A DNA stretch of 64,000 bases from Paenibacillus phytorum (GTDB lineage Bacteria; Bacillota; Bacilli; Paenibacillales; NBRC-103111). Position numbers and translations under genes: made by a program. The DNA lies in contig NZ_WHOA01000148.1 of assembly GCF_013141715.1 (NCBI RefSeq), positions 62,001 to 126,000 on the forward strand, given 5' to 3'. The notes below the pieces were generated by a model that worked only from the letters and a program-made list of their open reading frames with translations, was not told the origin of the DNA and searched no databases. How positions within the stretch are numbered: position 1 is the first letter of the stretch; every line of letters starts with the position of its first letter. Shown here in pieces: positions 43,238-51,863 of this stretch.

Positions 43238-44917
43238 CTAATGACGAGCTTCCTCACGAATAGAACGAAGTCTCTTCATCACATCATTCTCTCCGCGTCC
43301 GAAATAATCATGCAGTTTGCTGTACTCCTGATAAAGCTGCTCATAGACAGCTACATTCTCTGCGATTGGCTTGAACGTTTCTTTCCGAACACGTGCCATT
43401 TTGTGCGCTGCGTCAACGATATTGTCATAACCGCCATTGGCAGCACCTGCAGCAACAGCCCCGAACATCGCTGCTCCTAGAGCTGGCGTTTGTTTGGAAT
43501 CCGCGATTTTGATCTCCCGATTCGTTACATCGGCATAAATTTGCATGAGTAGGCGATTTTTCTGCGGTAACCCGCCACAAGCGAATAATTCTTGCACTTC
43601 TACGCCATTATTGTGGAATGCGTCGACAATTTTACGTGTTCCGAACGCAGTTGCTTCCAGTAATGTGCGGTAAATTTCCTCTGGCTTCGTTAAGAGAGAA
43701 TAACCTAAAATAAGACCGTTTAATTCGGTGTCCACGAGTACGGAACGATTACCGTTCCACCAGTCCAGGGCAAGTAAACCGGTTTCTCCCGGTTTGTAAG
43801 CGGATGCATGGCGTTCCAGCCATTCATGCACATTCGTTCCTTCTTCCTCAGCCGCAGCTTGCACATAAGCTGGTACACCCTGCTCCACATACCAAGCGAA
43901 AATATCCCCAACCGCCGACTGACCAGCTTCATAGCCCAAATATCCAGGAATAATGCCGTCTTCTACGACGCCGCACATCCCTTCAACTTCTCTCTCTTCT
44001 GTTCCTAGCAGCATATGACAAATGGAAGTCCCCATCGCCATGACCAGTTTACCTGGTGTTACTACACCAACACCTGGAACAGCTGCGTGTGCATCTACGT
44101 TACCGACGGCAATGGCAGTTCCTGGCTTCAGACCCATCATTTTAGCCATTGCTTCTGTTAGCTCACCAGCTTTGGTGCCGAGTGGAACAACATCACCGCG
44201 AAGCTTAGTTTCTGTTAAATTTTCAAGACGAGGATCGAGAGCCTTAAAGAAAGCTTTACTCGGATAGCCATCTTTTTTATGCCAAATGGACTTATAGCCT
44301 GTGGTACAGCTGTTACGGACAATGTCCGATTGACCCGTCATTTGCGAGACGACCCAATCTGTTGCTTCCATGAATCGATCGGTTTGCTCATAAATATCAG
44401 GAGCTTCGTTTAAGATTTGCCAAACCTTCGCAATCATCCATTCAGAAGATATTTTGCCGCCGTAACGAGCAAGGAACGATTCTCCTCGGCTTTCCGCGAT
44501 CTCGTTAATAAGATTCGCCTCGTCTTGAGCCGCATGATGCTTCCATAGCTTCACCCAGCTGTGTGGATTATTCGTTAGTAGCGGATTGAAACAAAGCGGC
44601 TGGCCCTCTTTATCAATCGGGAGCATCGTACATGCCGTGAAATCAATACCAAGTCCGATAATATCGGCTGGATTCACACCGGATGCCTGCACAACGGTTG
44701 GAACAGACTGGGTCAATACATCGATATAGTCTTGGGGATGCTGCAAAGCCCAATCATACGCAAGCTTGATCCCAGATATGGGCAACTTCTCATCAATAAC
44801 GTTGTGCGGGTATGGCGTTACATGATCGGCAACCTCAGTTCCATCACTCAAATCGACCAATACGGCACGGCCAGATTCCGTTCCATAGTCAACACCAATC
44901 GCATATCTTTTAGACAT
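43238..44917 (-). CDS. araB: Ribulokinase
   Basis: 559 residues, ATG with GAAGGAGG eight bases before it. A FGGY kinase: the start AIGVDYGTESGRAVLVD, the GLGIDFTACTMLPID block, the VGNVDAHAAVPGVG and GTSICHMLLG motifs and the C-terminal GGLPQKNRLLMQIYADV are typical of AraB. It phosphorylates L-ribulose to L-ribulose-5-phosphate with ATP. araD is not found in the window, so the 4-epimerase must be encoded elsewhere. It is the first gene of araBA; an AraR-type palindrome lies about 45 bases in front. Confidence 0.96.
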   Translation of the reverse strand: MSKRYAIGVDYGTESGRAVLVDLSDGTEVADHVTPYPHNVIDEKLPISGIKLAYDWALQHPQDYIDVLTQSVPTVVQASGVNPADIIGLGIDFTACTMLPIDKEGQPLCFNPLLTNNPHSWVKLWKHHAAQDEANLINEIAESRGESFLARYGGKISSEWMIAKVWQILNEAPDIYEQTDRFMEATDWVVSQMTGQSDIVRNSCTTGYKSIWHKKDGYPSKAFFKALDPRLENLTETKLRGDVVPLGTKAGELTEAMAKMMGLKPGTAIAVGNVDAHAAVPGVGVVTPGKLVMAMGTSICHMLLGTEEREVEGMCGVVEDGIIPGYLGYEAGQSAVGDIFAWYVEQGVPAYVQAAAEEEGTNVHEWLERHASAYKPGETGLLALDWWNGNRSVLVDTELNGLILGYSLLTKPEEIYRTLLEATAFGTRKIVDAFHNNGVEVQELFACGGLPQKNRLLMQIYADVTNREIKIADSKQTPALGAAMFGAVAAGAANGGYDNIVDAAHKMARVRKETFKPIAENVAVYEQLYQEYSKLHDYFGRGENDVMKRLRSIREEARH

Positions 44918-44962
44918 GGATAGCCTCCTTCAAATTTCAGCTGTTTCTATATTCAGTATATC

Positions 44963-44978
44963 ACTTGTACGTACAAGT
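44963..44978. promoter_or_regulatory. AraR-type operator in front of araB
   Basis: ACTTGTACGTACAAGT is a perfect 16-base palindrome, close to the B. subtilis AraR consensus. On the minus strand TATACT follows three bases downstream, so binding would block the araBA promoter; arabinose would relieve it. Confidence 0.85.
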
Positions 44979-45002
44979 TGGCTAGATGAATTTTTGTGAC
45001 AG

Positions 45003-46097
45003 TTAAACTCGGATGGTTGACTCCCTGACGATTAATTCCGGCTTATAGACTTTCCCCGTTTTACTTCCATTTGCTCGTTTATTCTGTATCATATCGATCA
45101 ATATCTCAGCTGCATCAGCACCCATTTCCGTTTTTGGATGCGAAAGTGTCGTCAGCTTGACCTCTGTTGCGGTTGCTAAAGAAGAGTCATCAAAACCGAC
45201 TAGCGAGATATCCTGCGGCACTTGAAGACCTGTTGTACGTACAGCTTCAAGCAGATGAATAGCTATCTCATCATTGTAGCAAACGAAAGCCGTTGGCCGC
45301 TCATCCTCCTGACCTAGCATCGCTATTGCGCTTTCGTAAGGTTTTTGTCTCTTCTCCTCCGTCGAATAATGAATGACGAATTCCGGTAACAACGGGATTT
45401 GATAGTGATGATGAGCACGAATAAACCCTTTCAGCCGATTAACCCCCTGCAAGTCATCCGTCTTGAAGAAACCAGCAATACGGCGATGCCCAAGCTCAAT
45501 TAAATGCTGAGCAGCCTTGAATCCGCCCTCTTCATCATCCACAACCAAAGAAGGACAATTCATCTCCGGATACCGCTCATTAATCATCAAATAAGGAATA
45601 TGCTGATAGTCTAAGGAAAGGTAATAGTTTAAATTCGGATTGCCTTCCGCGCTTTTGGTCGGCTCAATAATAAGGCCGCTTAAGGGCTGACTCATCATCA
45701 TGTCAAGGCTTTCCTTCTCTTTTTCCTTATCGTTGTCTGTGGAAGACAAGAGCAGTCTGTATCCTCTCGCACGTAAGGCAGACTCCGCTCCTCTTACGAT
45801 ATGTGGAAAAATATAATCAGATATATAAGTTGTCAGAATGCCAATGGTTTGCACATCTCGACTTTTTTGCGTTTGAGGCGTGGAAACGAATGTCCCTTTT
45901 CCTTGCATCCGATATAGCCAACCTTCTTGCTCTAACTCGCCGAACGTCTGACGAACGGTTTGACGGCTCATCTGAAATTGCTCGGCTATTTCATTTTCTG
46001 ATGGCATTTGATCATTCGGTTTCAGTTTCCCGGTATGAAGCCACGATAGGATCTCCTGTTTCAACTGTAAGTATTTCGGCATTTGCTTTTCTTTCAT
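45003..46097 (-). CDS. araR: Arabinose repressor AraR (GntR HTH plus LacI-type sensor)
   Basis: 364 residues, ATG with GAGGTG upstream. Residues 1-72 are a GntR winged helix (SENEIAEQFQMSRQTVRQTF and the wing YRMQGKGTFVS). From about 85 on is a LacI/GalR-type periplasmic-binding fold (IGILTTYISDYIFPHIVRGAE, LLLSSTDNDKEKE, DDSSLATATEVKLTTLSHP), which binds L-arabinose. This composite architecture is the defining property of AraR in Bacillales. It is convergent in direction with araBA, transcribed from its own promoter, and has a second AraR-type site in front, so it is likely autoregulated. Confidence 0.95.
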   Translation of the reverse strand: MKEKQMPKYLQLKQEILSWLHTGKLKPNDQMPSENEIAEQFQMSRQTVRQTFGELEQEGWLYRMQGKGTFVSTPQTQKSRDVQTIGILTTYISDYIFPHIVRGAESALRARGYRLLLSSTDNDKEKEKESLDMMMSQPLSGLIIEPTKSAEGNPNLNYYLSLDYQHIPYLMINERYPEMNCPSLVVDDEEGGFKAAQHLIELGHRRIAGFFKTDDLQGVNRLKGFIRAHHHYQIPLLPEFVIHYSTEEKRQKPYESAIAMLGQEDERPTAFVCYNDEIAIHLLEAVRTTGLQVPQDISLVGFDDSSLATATEVKLTTLSHPKTEMGADAAEILIDMIQNKRANGSKTGKVYKPELIVRESTIRV

Positions 46098-46144
46098 AAT
46101 TCACCTCAGGTTATTGATTCTGACCGTATTATATCATTTACTCA

Positions 46145-46160
46145 ACTTGTATGTACATAT
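46145..46160. promoter_or_regulatory. AraR-type operator in front of araR
   Basis: ACTTGTATGTACATAT matches the araB operator at 12 of 16 positions, with one good half site. It overlaps the -35 region of the presumed araR promoter (TATAAT near 46130 on the minus strand). Confidence 0.7.
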
Positions 46161-46183
46161 AGGGGGAGTTTAGAGGTGTACAA

Positions 46184-46435
46184 TAAGTAAGCGCGAAAAA
46201 AGCGCTTATTCAGGAGCGCACGAGCAAATAAGCGCTTTTTCCGCGCTTACAGCGAAATCTCTGCGAGCCGAAGCTCGTTGACGGAGTCTGAGAAGCCGGA
46301 AATCGACTTCTCAGCAGATCATCCCGCGCGTTCGTTCTGAATAAGCGCGTTTTTCGCGCTTATTCAGGAGCGCCGATCATATAAGCGCACTAGCAAATAA
46401 GCTCGGAAAACGCGCTTAAGCTGGAGCGGTCAAAT
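46184..46435. repeat. Array of TAAGCGC hairpins in a gene-free stretch
   Basis: The stretch 46161-46545 has no gene. Copies of TAAGCGC(G)...TTTTT...CGCGCTTA occur from 46188, 46229, 46342 and 46398 (plus a half copy at 46382), and three of them continue with a TTCAGGAGCG or AGCTGGAGCG tail. Each copy can fold into a G+C-rich hairpin. A further inverted pair CTGAGAAG/CTTCTCAG (46289-46315) lies in the wider gap. The family is different from the arrays near 5.0 and 11.4 kb. Confidence 0.75.
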
Positions 46436-46461
46436 AAAAAAGGGTAAGCTTTGCATACAAC

Positions 46462-46500
46462 AAAAGCAGCACGCCCTCTGACAAGGAACGCACTGCTTTT
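46462..46500 (-). terminator. Weak terminator behind the molybdoenzyme gene
   Basis: AAAAGCAG pairs with CTGCTTTT around a loop of about 23 bases with inner G+C pairs; TTTTGTTG follows on the minus strand. It lies 46 bases past the stop codon. Confidence 0.55.
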
Positions 46501-46545
46501 AAAGGTGTTGAAGCACAAAAGCCCTCATTAAATCGAATAAAAAGA

Positions 46546-47604
46546 TCAGTCTACATAAACACGTATATGCTGTATCGCATTATAGCCGTAACCTTTTACA
46601 TTCCAATCGGCCATTTCACTTTGAGTATTACCTGCTGCATCCTTAGCCCTGACCTTAATGTCGTAGGTTCCGGATTCAGTTACCGTCCATTTCCAACACC
46701 AACGCCTCCAAGAATATGTTTCTTGTTGTTCCAACCAAGTTGCAGCATGCCAGGTGTTTCCGTTGTCCGTACTTATCTCTACCAGAACGACTGGATCACT
46801 CCCAGATATCGCTATTCCCCATACCCAATTCTCCCCTTTTGCCAATACCTCCTGATCAGTTGGTCCCGCAATGGTCGAATTAAGACGAATGGTAGTAACC
46901 GGTTCGGAAGCGGATGGAGTTAATGGTTTTCGATCAAACACATAATCTACGACTTGGAAAGGTCCTTGAAAGTGTTCCTCTATAACGACGATACGGTGTA
47001 GCCATTTGACTGAAGCCATTCCGTACCATCCTGGAACAATTAATCTAGCTGGATAACCATGACGGAAGGGCAGCGGTTTGCCATTCATGTATAGGGCTAC
47101 AATCGTATCGGGATGCAAAGCCTGTTCCAGAGATAAACTTCTTGTATAGGAAAACACGCCTGGCATATCCGTTCGAACTCCCTTATCCATGCCCTCGAAC
47201 GTTACTTCTCGTGCATTCCTTCGAACTTCGGCTGCATACAATAAATCTTGAAGACGAACCCCTGTCCAAACCGCATGACTAATTGCTCCTAGTCCCCACT
47301 GCTCGCCGCGAGTTTTCGGTTGAAAAAATGACCTCTTATCTCCAACACACTCGAGTGTTACAGGCAGTGTAACTTGAGGCATTTTTAAGAGATCATGATA
47401 CCGAAAATGAATTGGTTTATTTACACATCCTTCAATAGAAAGTCCCCAAGTTCGCATGTCCACATTCGGATATGGAAAATGGTTTCGGATATAAAACAGA
47501 TGTTCAGGCGTGACTCTACTGGATAATGCCAGCATTGGGAATTCTTGATTTTCTGGCATGATTCTTCGTGTAATCAAATGAGGCGAATACAACAATTTAA
47601 CCAT
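46546..47604 (-). CDS. Sulfite-oxidase-type molybdopterin oxidoreductase
   Basis: Up to 352 residues. ATG at 47604 is very close to AAAGG; a TTG at codon 4 or 5 would be better spaced. The molybdopterin domain covers about 40-230: NHFPYPNVD, LPVTLECVGDKRS with the molybdenum-ligand Cys near residue 87, WTGVRLQDLL, and LPFRHGYPARLIVPGWYGMASVKWL. The C-terminal Mo-co_dimer domain starts near 240 (TTIRLNSTIAGPTD, VLVEISTDNGNTWHAATW). It oxidises sulfite or a related compound. No Tat signal, haem domain or partner cytochrome gene is seen nearby, so its electron acceptor is unknown. Confidence 0.88.
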   Translation of the reverse strand: MVKLLYSPHLITRRIMPENQEFPMLALSSRVTPEHLFYIRNHFPYPNVDMRTWGLSIEGCVNKPIHFRYHDLLKMPQVTLPVTLECVGDKRSFFQPKTRGEQWGLGAISHAVWTGVRLQDLLYAAEVRRNAREVTFEGMDKGVRTDMPGVFSYTRSLSLEQALHPDTIVALYMNGKPLPFRHGYPARLIVPGWYGMASVKWLHRIVVIEEHFQGPFQVVDYVFDRKPLTPSASEPVTTIRLNSTIAGPTDQEVLAKGENWVWGIAISGSDPVVLVEISTDNGNTWHAATWLEQQETYSWRRWCWKWTVTESGTYDIKVRAKDAAGNTQSEMADWNVKGYGYNAIQHIRVYVD

Positions 47605-47708
47605 CCTTTCGTAAGAACAAGATCTTACTTAAAGATATGGATCATTTATTGAAAAGAGACTCCTGTATCGCCTTCCACCCTATTCAGACACGACATCTAT
47701 TTAAAAGT

Positions 47709-47740
47709 AAAAGGGGCTGTCGATTGACAGTCCCTTTTTA
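47709..47740. terminator. Hairpin with U-run between divergent genes
   Basis: AAAGGGGCTGTC pairs with GACAGTCCCTTT around GATT, with A and T runs outside. It lies in the space between two divergent genes (starts at 47604 and 47807), where no gene end needs it. Confidence 0.6.
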
Positions 47741-47806
47741 AATAAGAATTTTAGTCCGAATATGTCCATACATTAGATTGTGCCCTCACTTGAAAGGAGT
47801 CCTTCT

Positions 47807-48478
47807 ATGTGCAATTATCCAGTTAATAAGTCGGCCTCTTTCTCCCATTATAAATGCCCACCTACAATAGAAGTCCTAGGTACGGGAACAGCGGCTGCAA
47901 TTCCCGACAGAGCGATAGTGGTGCTGGGCGCCATAACTGAAGGTCCTGTCTTACCTGCTGTCCAAACCGAAAACGCAAAGATCGTAACCACGATCATTCA
48001 GTCCTTATTAAATCTAAACATCCCCCGGGAAAAGATACAAACGTACGATTTTGGAATTGAAATTCAGTACGATTACCAAGAAGGGAAGCAAATTTTTCGA
48101 GGCTATAAAGTAACCCATCTCTTACAAATCACTAACGATAGAGTAGAACTGACAGGAATTATCGTTGACACTGCCGTTTCCAGTGGTGCCAATAACATCA
48201 CCGACATTAAGTTTACGACTTCACAACCAGAATTTTACGAAAATCAGGCATTATCGCTTGCCATTCGAAACGCCCATCAAAAGGCAGTGACCATTGCAAA
48301 TACACTGGGAGTTACTCTTGTCACAGTCCCCAGTCAAATCCAAGAAATTACCGGAACCGCTGAACCCATCCCTTATGCAGCTACCATGCTTTCCAAAAGT
48401 ACCGTTACCCCGATCCAACCGGGACAATTAACGATTTATGCCAAAGTACGCGTGTGGTACCAGTTCGCAGACCGATGA
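47807..48478 (+). CDS. SIMPL domain (DUF541) protein
   Basis: 223 residues from the ATG at 47807, preceded by AAAGGAG; nine extra upstream codons lack support. The DUF541 pattern is clear: IEVLGTGTAAAIPDRAIVVLGAITEG, then ENAKIVTTIIQSLLNLNIPREKIQTYDFGIE and a YKVTHLLQI strand, the AVSSGANNITDIKF segment and ALSLAIRNAHQKAVTIANTLG. Most SIMPL proteins are exported or periplasmic; this one has no signal peptide or membrane helix, so it seems to be cytoplasmic or released by another route. Function is unknown. Confidence 0.85.
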   Translation: MCNYPVNKSASFSHYKCPPTIEVLGTGTAAAIPDRAIVVLGAITEGPVLPAVQTENAKIVTTIIQSLLNLNIPREKIQTYDFGIEIQYDYQEGKQIFRGYKVTHLLQITNDRVELTGIIVDTAVSSGANNITDIKFTTSQPEFYENQALSLAIRNAHQKAVTIANTLGVTLVTVPSQIQEITGTAEPIPYAATMLSKSTVTPIQPGQLTIYAKVRVWYQFADR

Positions 48479-48493
48479 CGAATCTTGCTGGTT

Positions 48494-49072
48494 TCAGTGA
48501 TTCCACAACCTCTCAACAAGTTTTAATTCCTTTTCTTCAAACTCTAGTCTATAAATATCAGGTTTAGAGGTCTGTTTCCAAAATTTGAATCCGTAATTAG
48601 AATCAAAATAATTCAATATGATCGTCATGATATTTCCGTGCGTGCCAATAGCGATTTTCTTGCCTTTAAAGTCGGACAGTAATTTCATAATTAATGGAAT
48701 AGCCCGTTCCTGCGCCTGTCTTGTTGTTTCTCCTTCGGGCAAGCAAAAATCAATATCGACAAAAGATTGTTCAATTCCAATTAATAATTCCTCTTCGGAT
48801 ACTGCGTAATTCAAGCTAGCGATCGGTCTCTCGATAAGCTCTATGTATGGAATAATTTCTTTCTTTAATAGCTCTGCCAATGGACTTACCGTTTCTAATG
48901 CTCGAAAATAAGAACTGGAAACAATAACATCAATGTCTTCGTTACTTAATAACTCTGCCACTCTCTTAGCGTCTAATTCTCCTTGTTCAGAAAGACTAGT
49001 GCCTCCTGATCTTTCATGTTCAATTGAAAATGGGGCTATCCCATGCCGAATAAAATAAATATAGGTTTTCAT
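48494..49072 (-). CDS. Histidine phosphatase superfamily protein
   Basis: 192 residues from the ATG at 49072, preceded by AAAGGAG. The phosphoglycerate-mutase-like signature RHGIAPFS appears as YFIRHG at residues 6-11 with the phospho-acceptor His, and the second catalytic His is in AIGTHGNIMTIIL near 147. ELDAKRVAELLSNEDIDVIVSSSYFRALETVSPLAE is the usual helix-strand region with a conserved Arg. It dephosphorylates a small molecule or protein in the cytoplasm. It is convergent with the SIMPL gene. Confidence 0.9.
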   Translation of the reverse strand: MKTYIYFIRHGIAPFSIEHERSGGTSLSEQGELDAKRVAELLSNEDIDVIVSSSYFRALETVSPLAELLKKEIIPYIELIERPIASLNYAVSEEELLIGIEQSFVDIDFCLPEGETTRQAQERAIPLIMKLLSDFKGKKIAIGTHGNIMTIILNYFDSNYGFKFWKQTSKPDIYRLEFEEKELKLVERLWNH

Positions 49073-49143
49073 TACTTCTCCTTTCACTTGCTTCTTTTCC
49101 CCGTAAATCTAATATTTTGAATCATAAGGAGGTGCATAACGAA

Positions 49144-49572
49144 GTGGATAAAAAGAGTACTTGTCGACTTATCCGTTCATCTCGAACTTATCATGGAAAA
49201 CAAGGACTTGATTATGCCGAAGCCATATCAAAGGAAAGCGTTGATGCTCAAGGGATCTGCATGCATTTATTGACTATTCCACCAGGAATAAGAGCGAAGG
49301 CTCACCTTCATCAAGATCATGAGACAGCCATTTATATGCTTCAAGGAAAATCCGCAATGTGGTATGGTGAGCAGCTTGAACTGCATATGGAATTGGATGC
49401 GGGGGACTTTCTTTACATCCCAGCAGGGATGCCCCATCTGCCATATAATCCGAGTGAAACTGAGTCCTGCACGGCTCTGATTGCCCGTACTGATCCTAAT
49501 GAACAGGAGAGTGTCCTCCTTCTTCCCGAACTCGAAGCAGCATTACAAAAGAAACGATTATTAGCTGATTAG
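49144..49572 (+). CDS. Cupin domain protein
   Basis: 142 residues from a GTG at 49144, chosen because AAGGAGG lies 11 bases upstream; a TTG nine codons earlier precedes the ribosome site and is less likely. The cupin motif 1 (IRAKAHLHQDHETAIYMLQGKSAMWYG) carries two His and a Glu metal ligand, and motif 2 reads AGDFLYIPAGMPHLPYN. It belongs to the small single-domain cupins, a metal-binding fold without a fixed reaction. Divergent from the histidine phosphatase. A relic of another cupin follows on the opposite strand. Confidence 0.87.
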   Translation: MDKKSTCRLIRSSRTYHGKQGLDYAEAISKESVDAQGICMHLLTIPPGIRAKAHLHQDHETAIYMLQGKSAMWYGEQLELHMELDAGDFLYIPAGMPHLPYNPSETESCTALIARTDPNEQESVLLLPELEAALQKKRLLAD

Positions 49573-49594
49573 CGTAATAGAGGCAGCAGATTTG

Positions 49595-49758
49595 TTAATC
49601 TACAATAAATAATTTGGCTCCTGTTTTCGTATAAGATCTATGTGGATTTGCATCGTCAGCTACTTGATAACTGACTCCTGGCGTGAGTTTAAATTCTGTT
49701 GAGTAGCGCTTATTTCACTCCAGTCAATTGTGCAAAATGGAACATCCGTTATTTTCAT
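49595..49758 (-). pseudogene. Cupin-fold protein with internal deletion (DHCW type)
   Basis: ATG at 49758, behind AGGGGGA, starts the peptide MKITDVPFCTIDWSEISATQQ and then runs into a stop after about 33 codons. The end of the same protein family, EFKLTPGVSYQVADDANPHRS followed by TKTGAKLFIVD and TAA at 49595-49597, continues directly in another frame. Small DHCW-motif cupin-fold proteins have this beginning and this ending, about 50 residues apart; here the central part with the metal-binding motif is absent. One deletion that is not a multiple of three explains both the shortness and the frame change. It cannot give a functional cupin. Confidence 0.82.
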
Positions 49759-49782
49759 AAAATGGTCCCCCTATCCTATATT

Positions 49783-49821
49783 AAAAATAAGGTTGAACAC
49801 GACTTGTGTCCAGCCTTATTT
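49783..49821 (-). terminator. Terminator behind the frameshifted repeat protein
   Basis: AAATAAGGCTG pairs with CAACCTTATTT with a small inner AC/GT stem, followed by TTTTTAAT on the minus strand, about 30 bases after the stop codon. Confidence 0.75.
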
Positions 49822-49850
49822 CCATTTTTTCCAATAAGCTTTTTAATCAA

Positions 49851-50460
49851 TTACTGTGTAACGGTAATAACCATGGCGGTTAATCCCCTACTATTTATAG
49901 AAGCGTCTGTTATACCGTTAGCTGAACCTGTAATTGTAAACGAGTAATTATAAGTTCCTGGACCTGGATTATCCACCCAAGTTAGAGTAGTCGTTACAGC
50001 TGCTTGCGGAAAAAAGGGCTGACCCTGATTTTGGATCATTACAGCATGATCCGTTGTAACGATGTCTCCTTGATTTCTGGATATGGAGCTATCCACCGAA
50101 TAATTTTGAACGACGATAAAATTAACATTCGCAAACGCATCTAATTTGACCACCTGATTAGGCAGCAATGTAATTGGCGGTAAAATTAACTCCGCCGTAG
50201 CGTCTCCCGATCCTTGGATAATGATAAATGGGACAGGTGTATTGCTTCCTACAAATCGGAGCAAGTTTGTCTAGTGTGATGGCCCTCCTTGCTATTTTGG
50301 ATCCACTAACAGATCTTTGAGCAAGTTCCCTACTCGTTACAGCCCTCCTTGCTAATTTGTCTGATGTTATGGGCTGTTCAAGCTTCTTAACATCTCTCCT
50401 CAGAGCTTGTATGTCATTATCTACGCTTGATAACGTCCGTCTTCGGGCCAATGCCATCAT
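49851..50460 (-). pseudogene. Frameshifted repeat protein (decapeptide N-terminus, beta-rich C-terminus)
   Basis: Two overlapping open frames on the minus strand appear to be one gene. The first (start 50460, ATG after AAAGG) encodes a short coiled-coil-like start and then ten-residue pseudo-repeats: TSDKLARRAV, TSRELAQRSV, SGSKIARRAI, TLDKL. At about 50260-50276 the correct continuation moves to the second frame: LRFVGSNTPVPFIII, then LPPITLLPNQVVKLDAF, and the closing GPGTYNYSFTITG to the stop at 49851. Removing a single C gives KLLRFVG without interruption. Similar proteins occur in Paenibacillus-like genomes and are uncharacterised, perhaps surface or spore-coat related. One-base insertion, sequencing error or programmed shift cannot be told apart here. 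Confidence 0.75.
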
Positions 50461-50559
50461 CCTTTCTCATATCCTTCAAGGTATAACAAACTACCCACAT
50501 TATATGAGGAAGGCGATAAGTCACGGCACGATGTTTGTCTTGGTTCATTCATCTAAAGT

Positions 50560-51669
50560 TCAAGTCGTTAATTTAGCATATACCCCAAAGAACAGCATCA
50601 CTTCTCCAATAATCATGTAATTTGGTAAAAGAAAAAACATATCCACCGTGAAAAAAATCCCAAGTAACCCTACCAATAACACTAAGTGATATATACCTAG
50701 TCTTTGATGTGCGTGTCGATATTTATGGAAAACCAACGTGGTTGAGAAAAAGTAAAGTAGTACAGATCCAAAAATAAAACTTAGCATAAATGAATAATTT
50801 AATTGTTTCAAAAATAACAATTGGATCGATGCTGCAATCATACACATGGATAAATAAATGAATAAATGGCCATAAATGATGGTTTGCCCGGCAGTTTCTA
50901 ATGTCTTATTCACTTTCTTTTCAACATTATCAAAATACTGCCACCATATAGCAATAATTAATAAAAAGGTGATTGACGCAAATACAATAGATTGCCACGT
51001 CCAGTCACTAGACTGCAAGACTGCAAGTATACTGATTACGGATTCACCAAGAAGAATGAGTGTAAACAACGAGAAGCGCTCTAATAGATGATGCGTATTT
51101 ATAGGGCTTTTCACCAAGTAGTGCCGACCGATTAATGGGAGCAAAATGTCTACTGTAATTCCCGCATACAATACTGCATAACGAATCCATGAGTCGAAGA
51201 AAAGTGAGCAAGAAGATATCACCAATCCAATCCAAAAGCGACTCCCTAAATAACGGGCAGTGATCTTTCTATGTGATTCTTCTTTTTTATGTACGGAAAG
51301 ATATTGGATGGCTGTCATCGCTCTTAAACCAATATAGCCTATTAAGAAGGGAACATAGTATTGGTCAAAATTAACCGATAGACTGGCCGTCATGATGAGT
51401 ACAAAAAATAATTGTAGAATCAGAAATATTCGGTGAGATAAGATATCTCGTCCAAATCGGTTTACAAAGAGGGATTGCCCAACCCAAGCCCACCAAATCG
51501 GAACAAATATGAGGACGAATTTGGCTAAATATTCAACTGGAATTGCTCCATTTTCGACATGTAACAAGACATGACTTGCCTTTGAAACTGCCGCTACAAA
51601 AAGCAGATCATAGAAAAGTTCCAGCCAGGTAACTTTCTTCTCAGCAAATGCTGTGATTTGTTTCATCAT
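50560..51669 (-). CDS. ltrA: Low temperature requirement protein A family
   Basis: 369 residues with two ATG codons after AAAGGAG. The start VTWLELFYDLLFVAAVSKASHVL is the LtrA family signature. About ten hydrophobic segments span the protein, with the WWAWVGQSLFVNRF motif near residue 60 and the HHLLERFSLFTLILLGESVISI block with conserved His, Glu and Arg near 195-215. LtrA was named from Listeria, where it is needed for growth in the cold; its biochemical role is unknown. It stands alone, divergent from the NlpC/P60 gene. Confidence 0.92.
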   Translation of the reverse strand: MMKQITAFAEKKVTWLELFYDLLFVAAVSKASHVLLHVENGAIPVEYLAKFVLIFVPIWWAWVGQSLFVNRFGRDILSHRIFLILQLFFVLIMTASLSVNFDQYYVPFLIGYIGLRAMTAIQYLSVHKKEESHRKITARYLGSRFWIGLVISSCSLFFDSWIRYAVLYAGITVDILLPLIGRHYLVKSPINTHHLLERFSLFTLILLGESVISILAVLQSSDWTWQSIVFASITFLLIIAIWWQYFDNVEKKVNKTLETAGQTIIYGHLFIYLSMCMIAASIQLLFLKQLNYSFMLSFIFGSVLLYFFSTTLVFHKYRHAHQRLGIYHLVLLVGLLGIFFTVDMFFLLPNYMIIGEVMLFFGVYAKLTT

Positions 51670-51863
51670 TCTACTCCTTTGGTTTGGATGTGATTTAATA
51701 AAATACTATCCACATTTTAGCATATAGGCTTATCAAATGATGAAACTTTCTGGAGTTTCACTGTTTTTCGCGCTATTAGGATTCCCACAAATTGGAAAGC
51801 AACTAACACCCAAGCAGATGCGTCTATCTATTATCAAAGAAAACTTAGTAAGGGTGTATAAAA

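Noticed and set aside
46184..46435. tRNA-like or rRNA-like folding region
   Set aside because: The hairpins are G+C-rich but show no cloverleaf, anticodon arm or conserved T-loop sequence.
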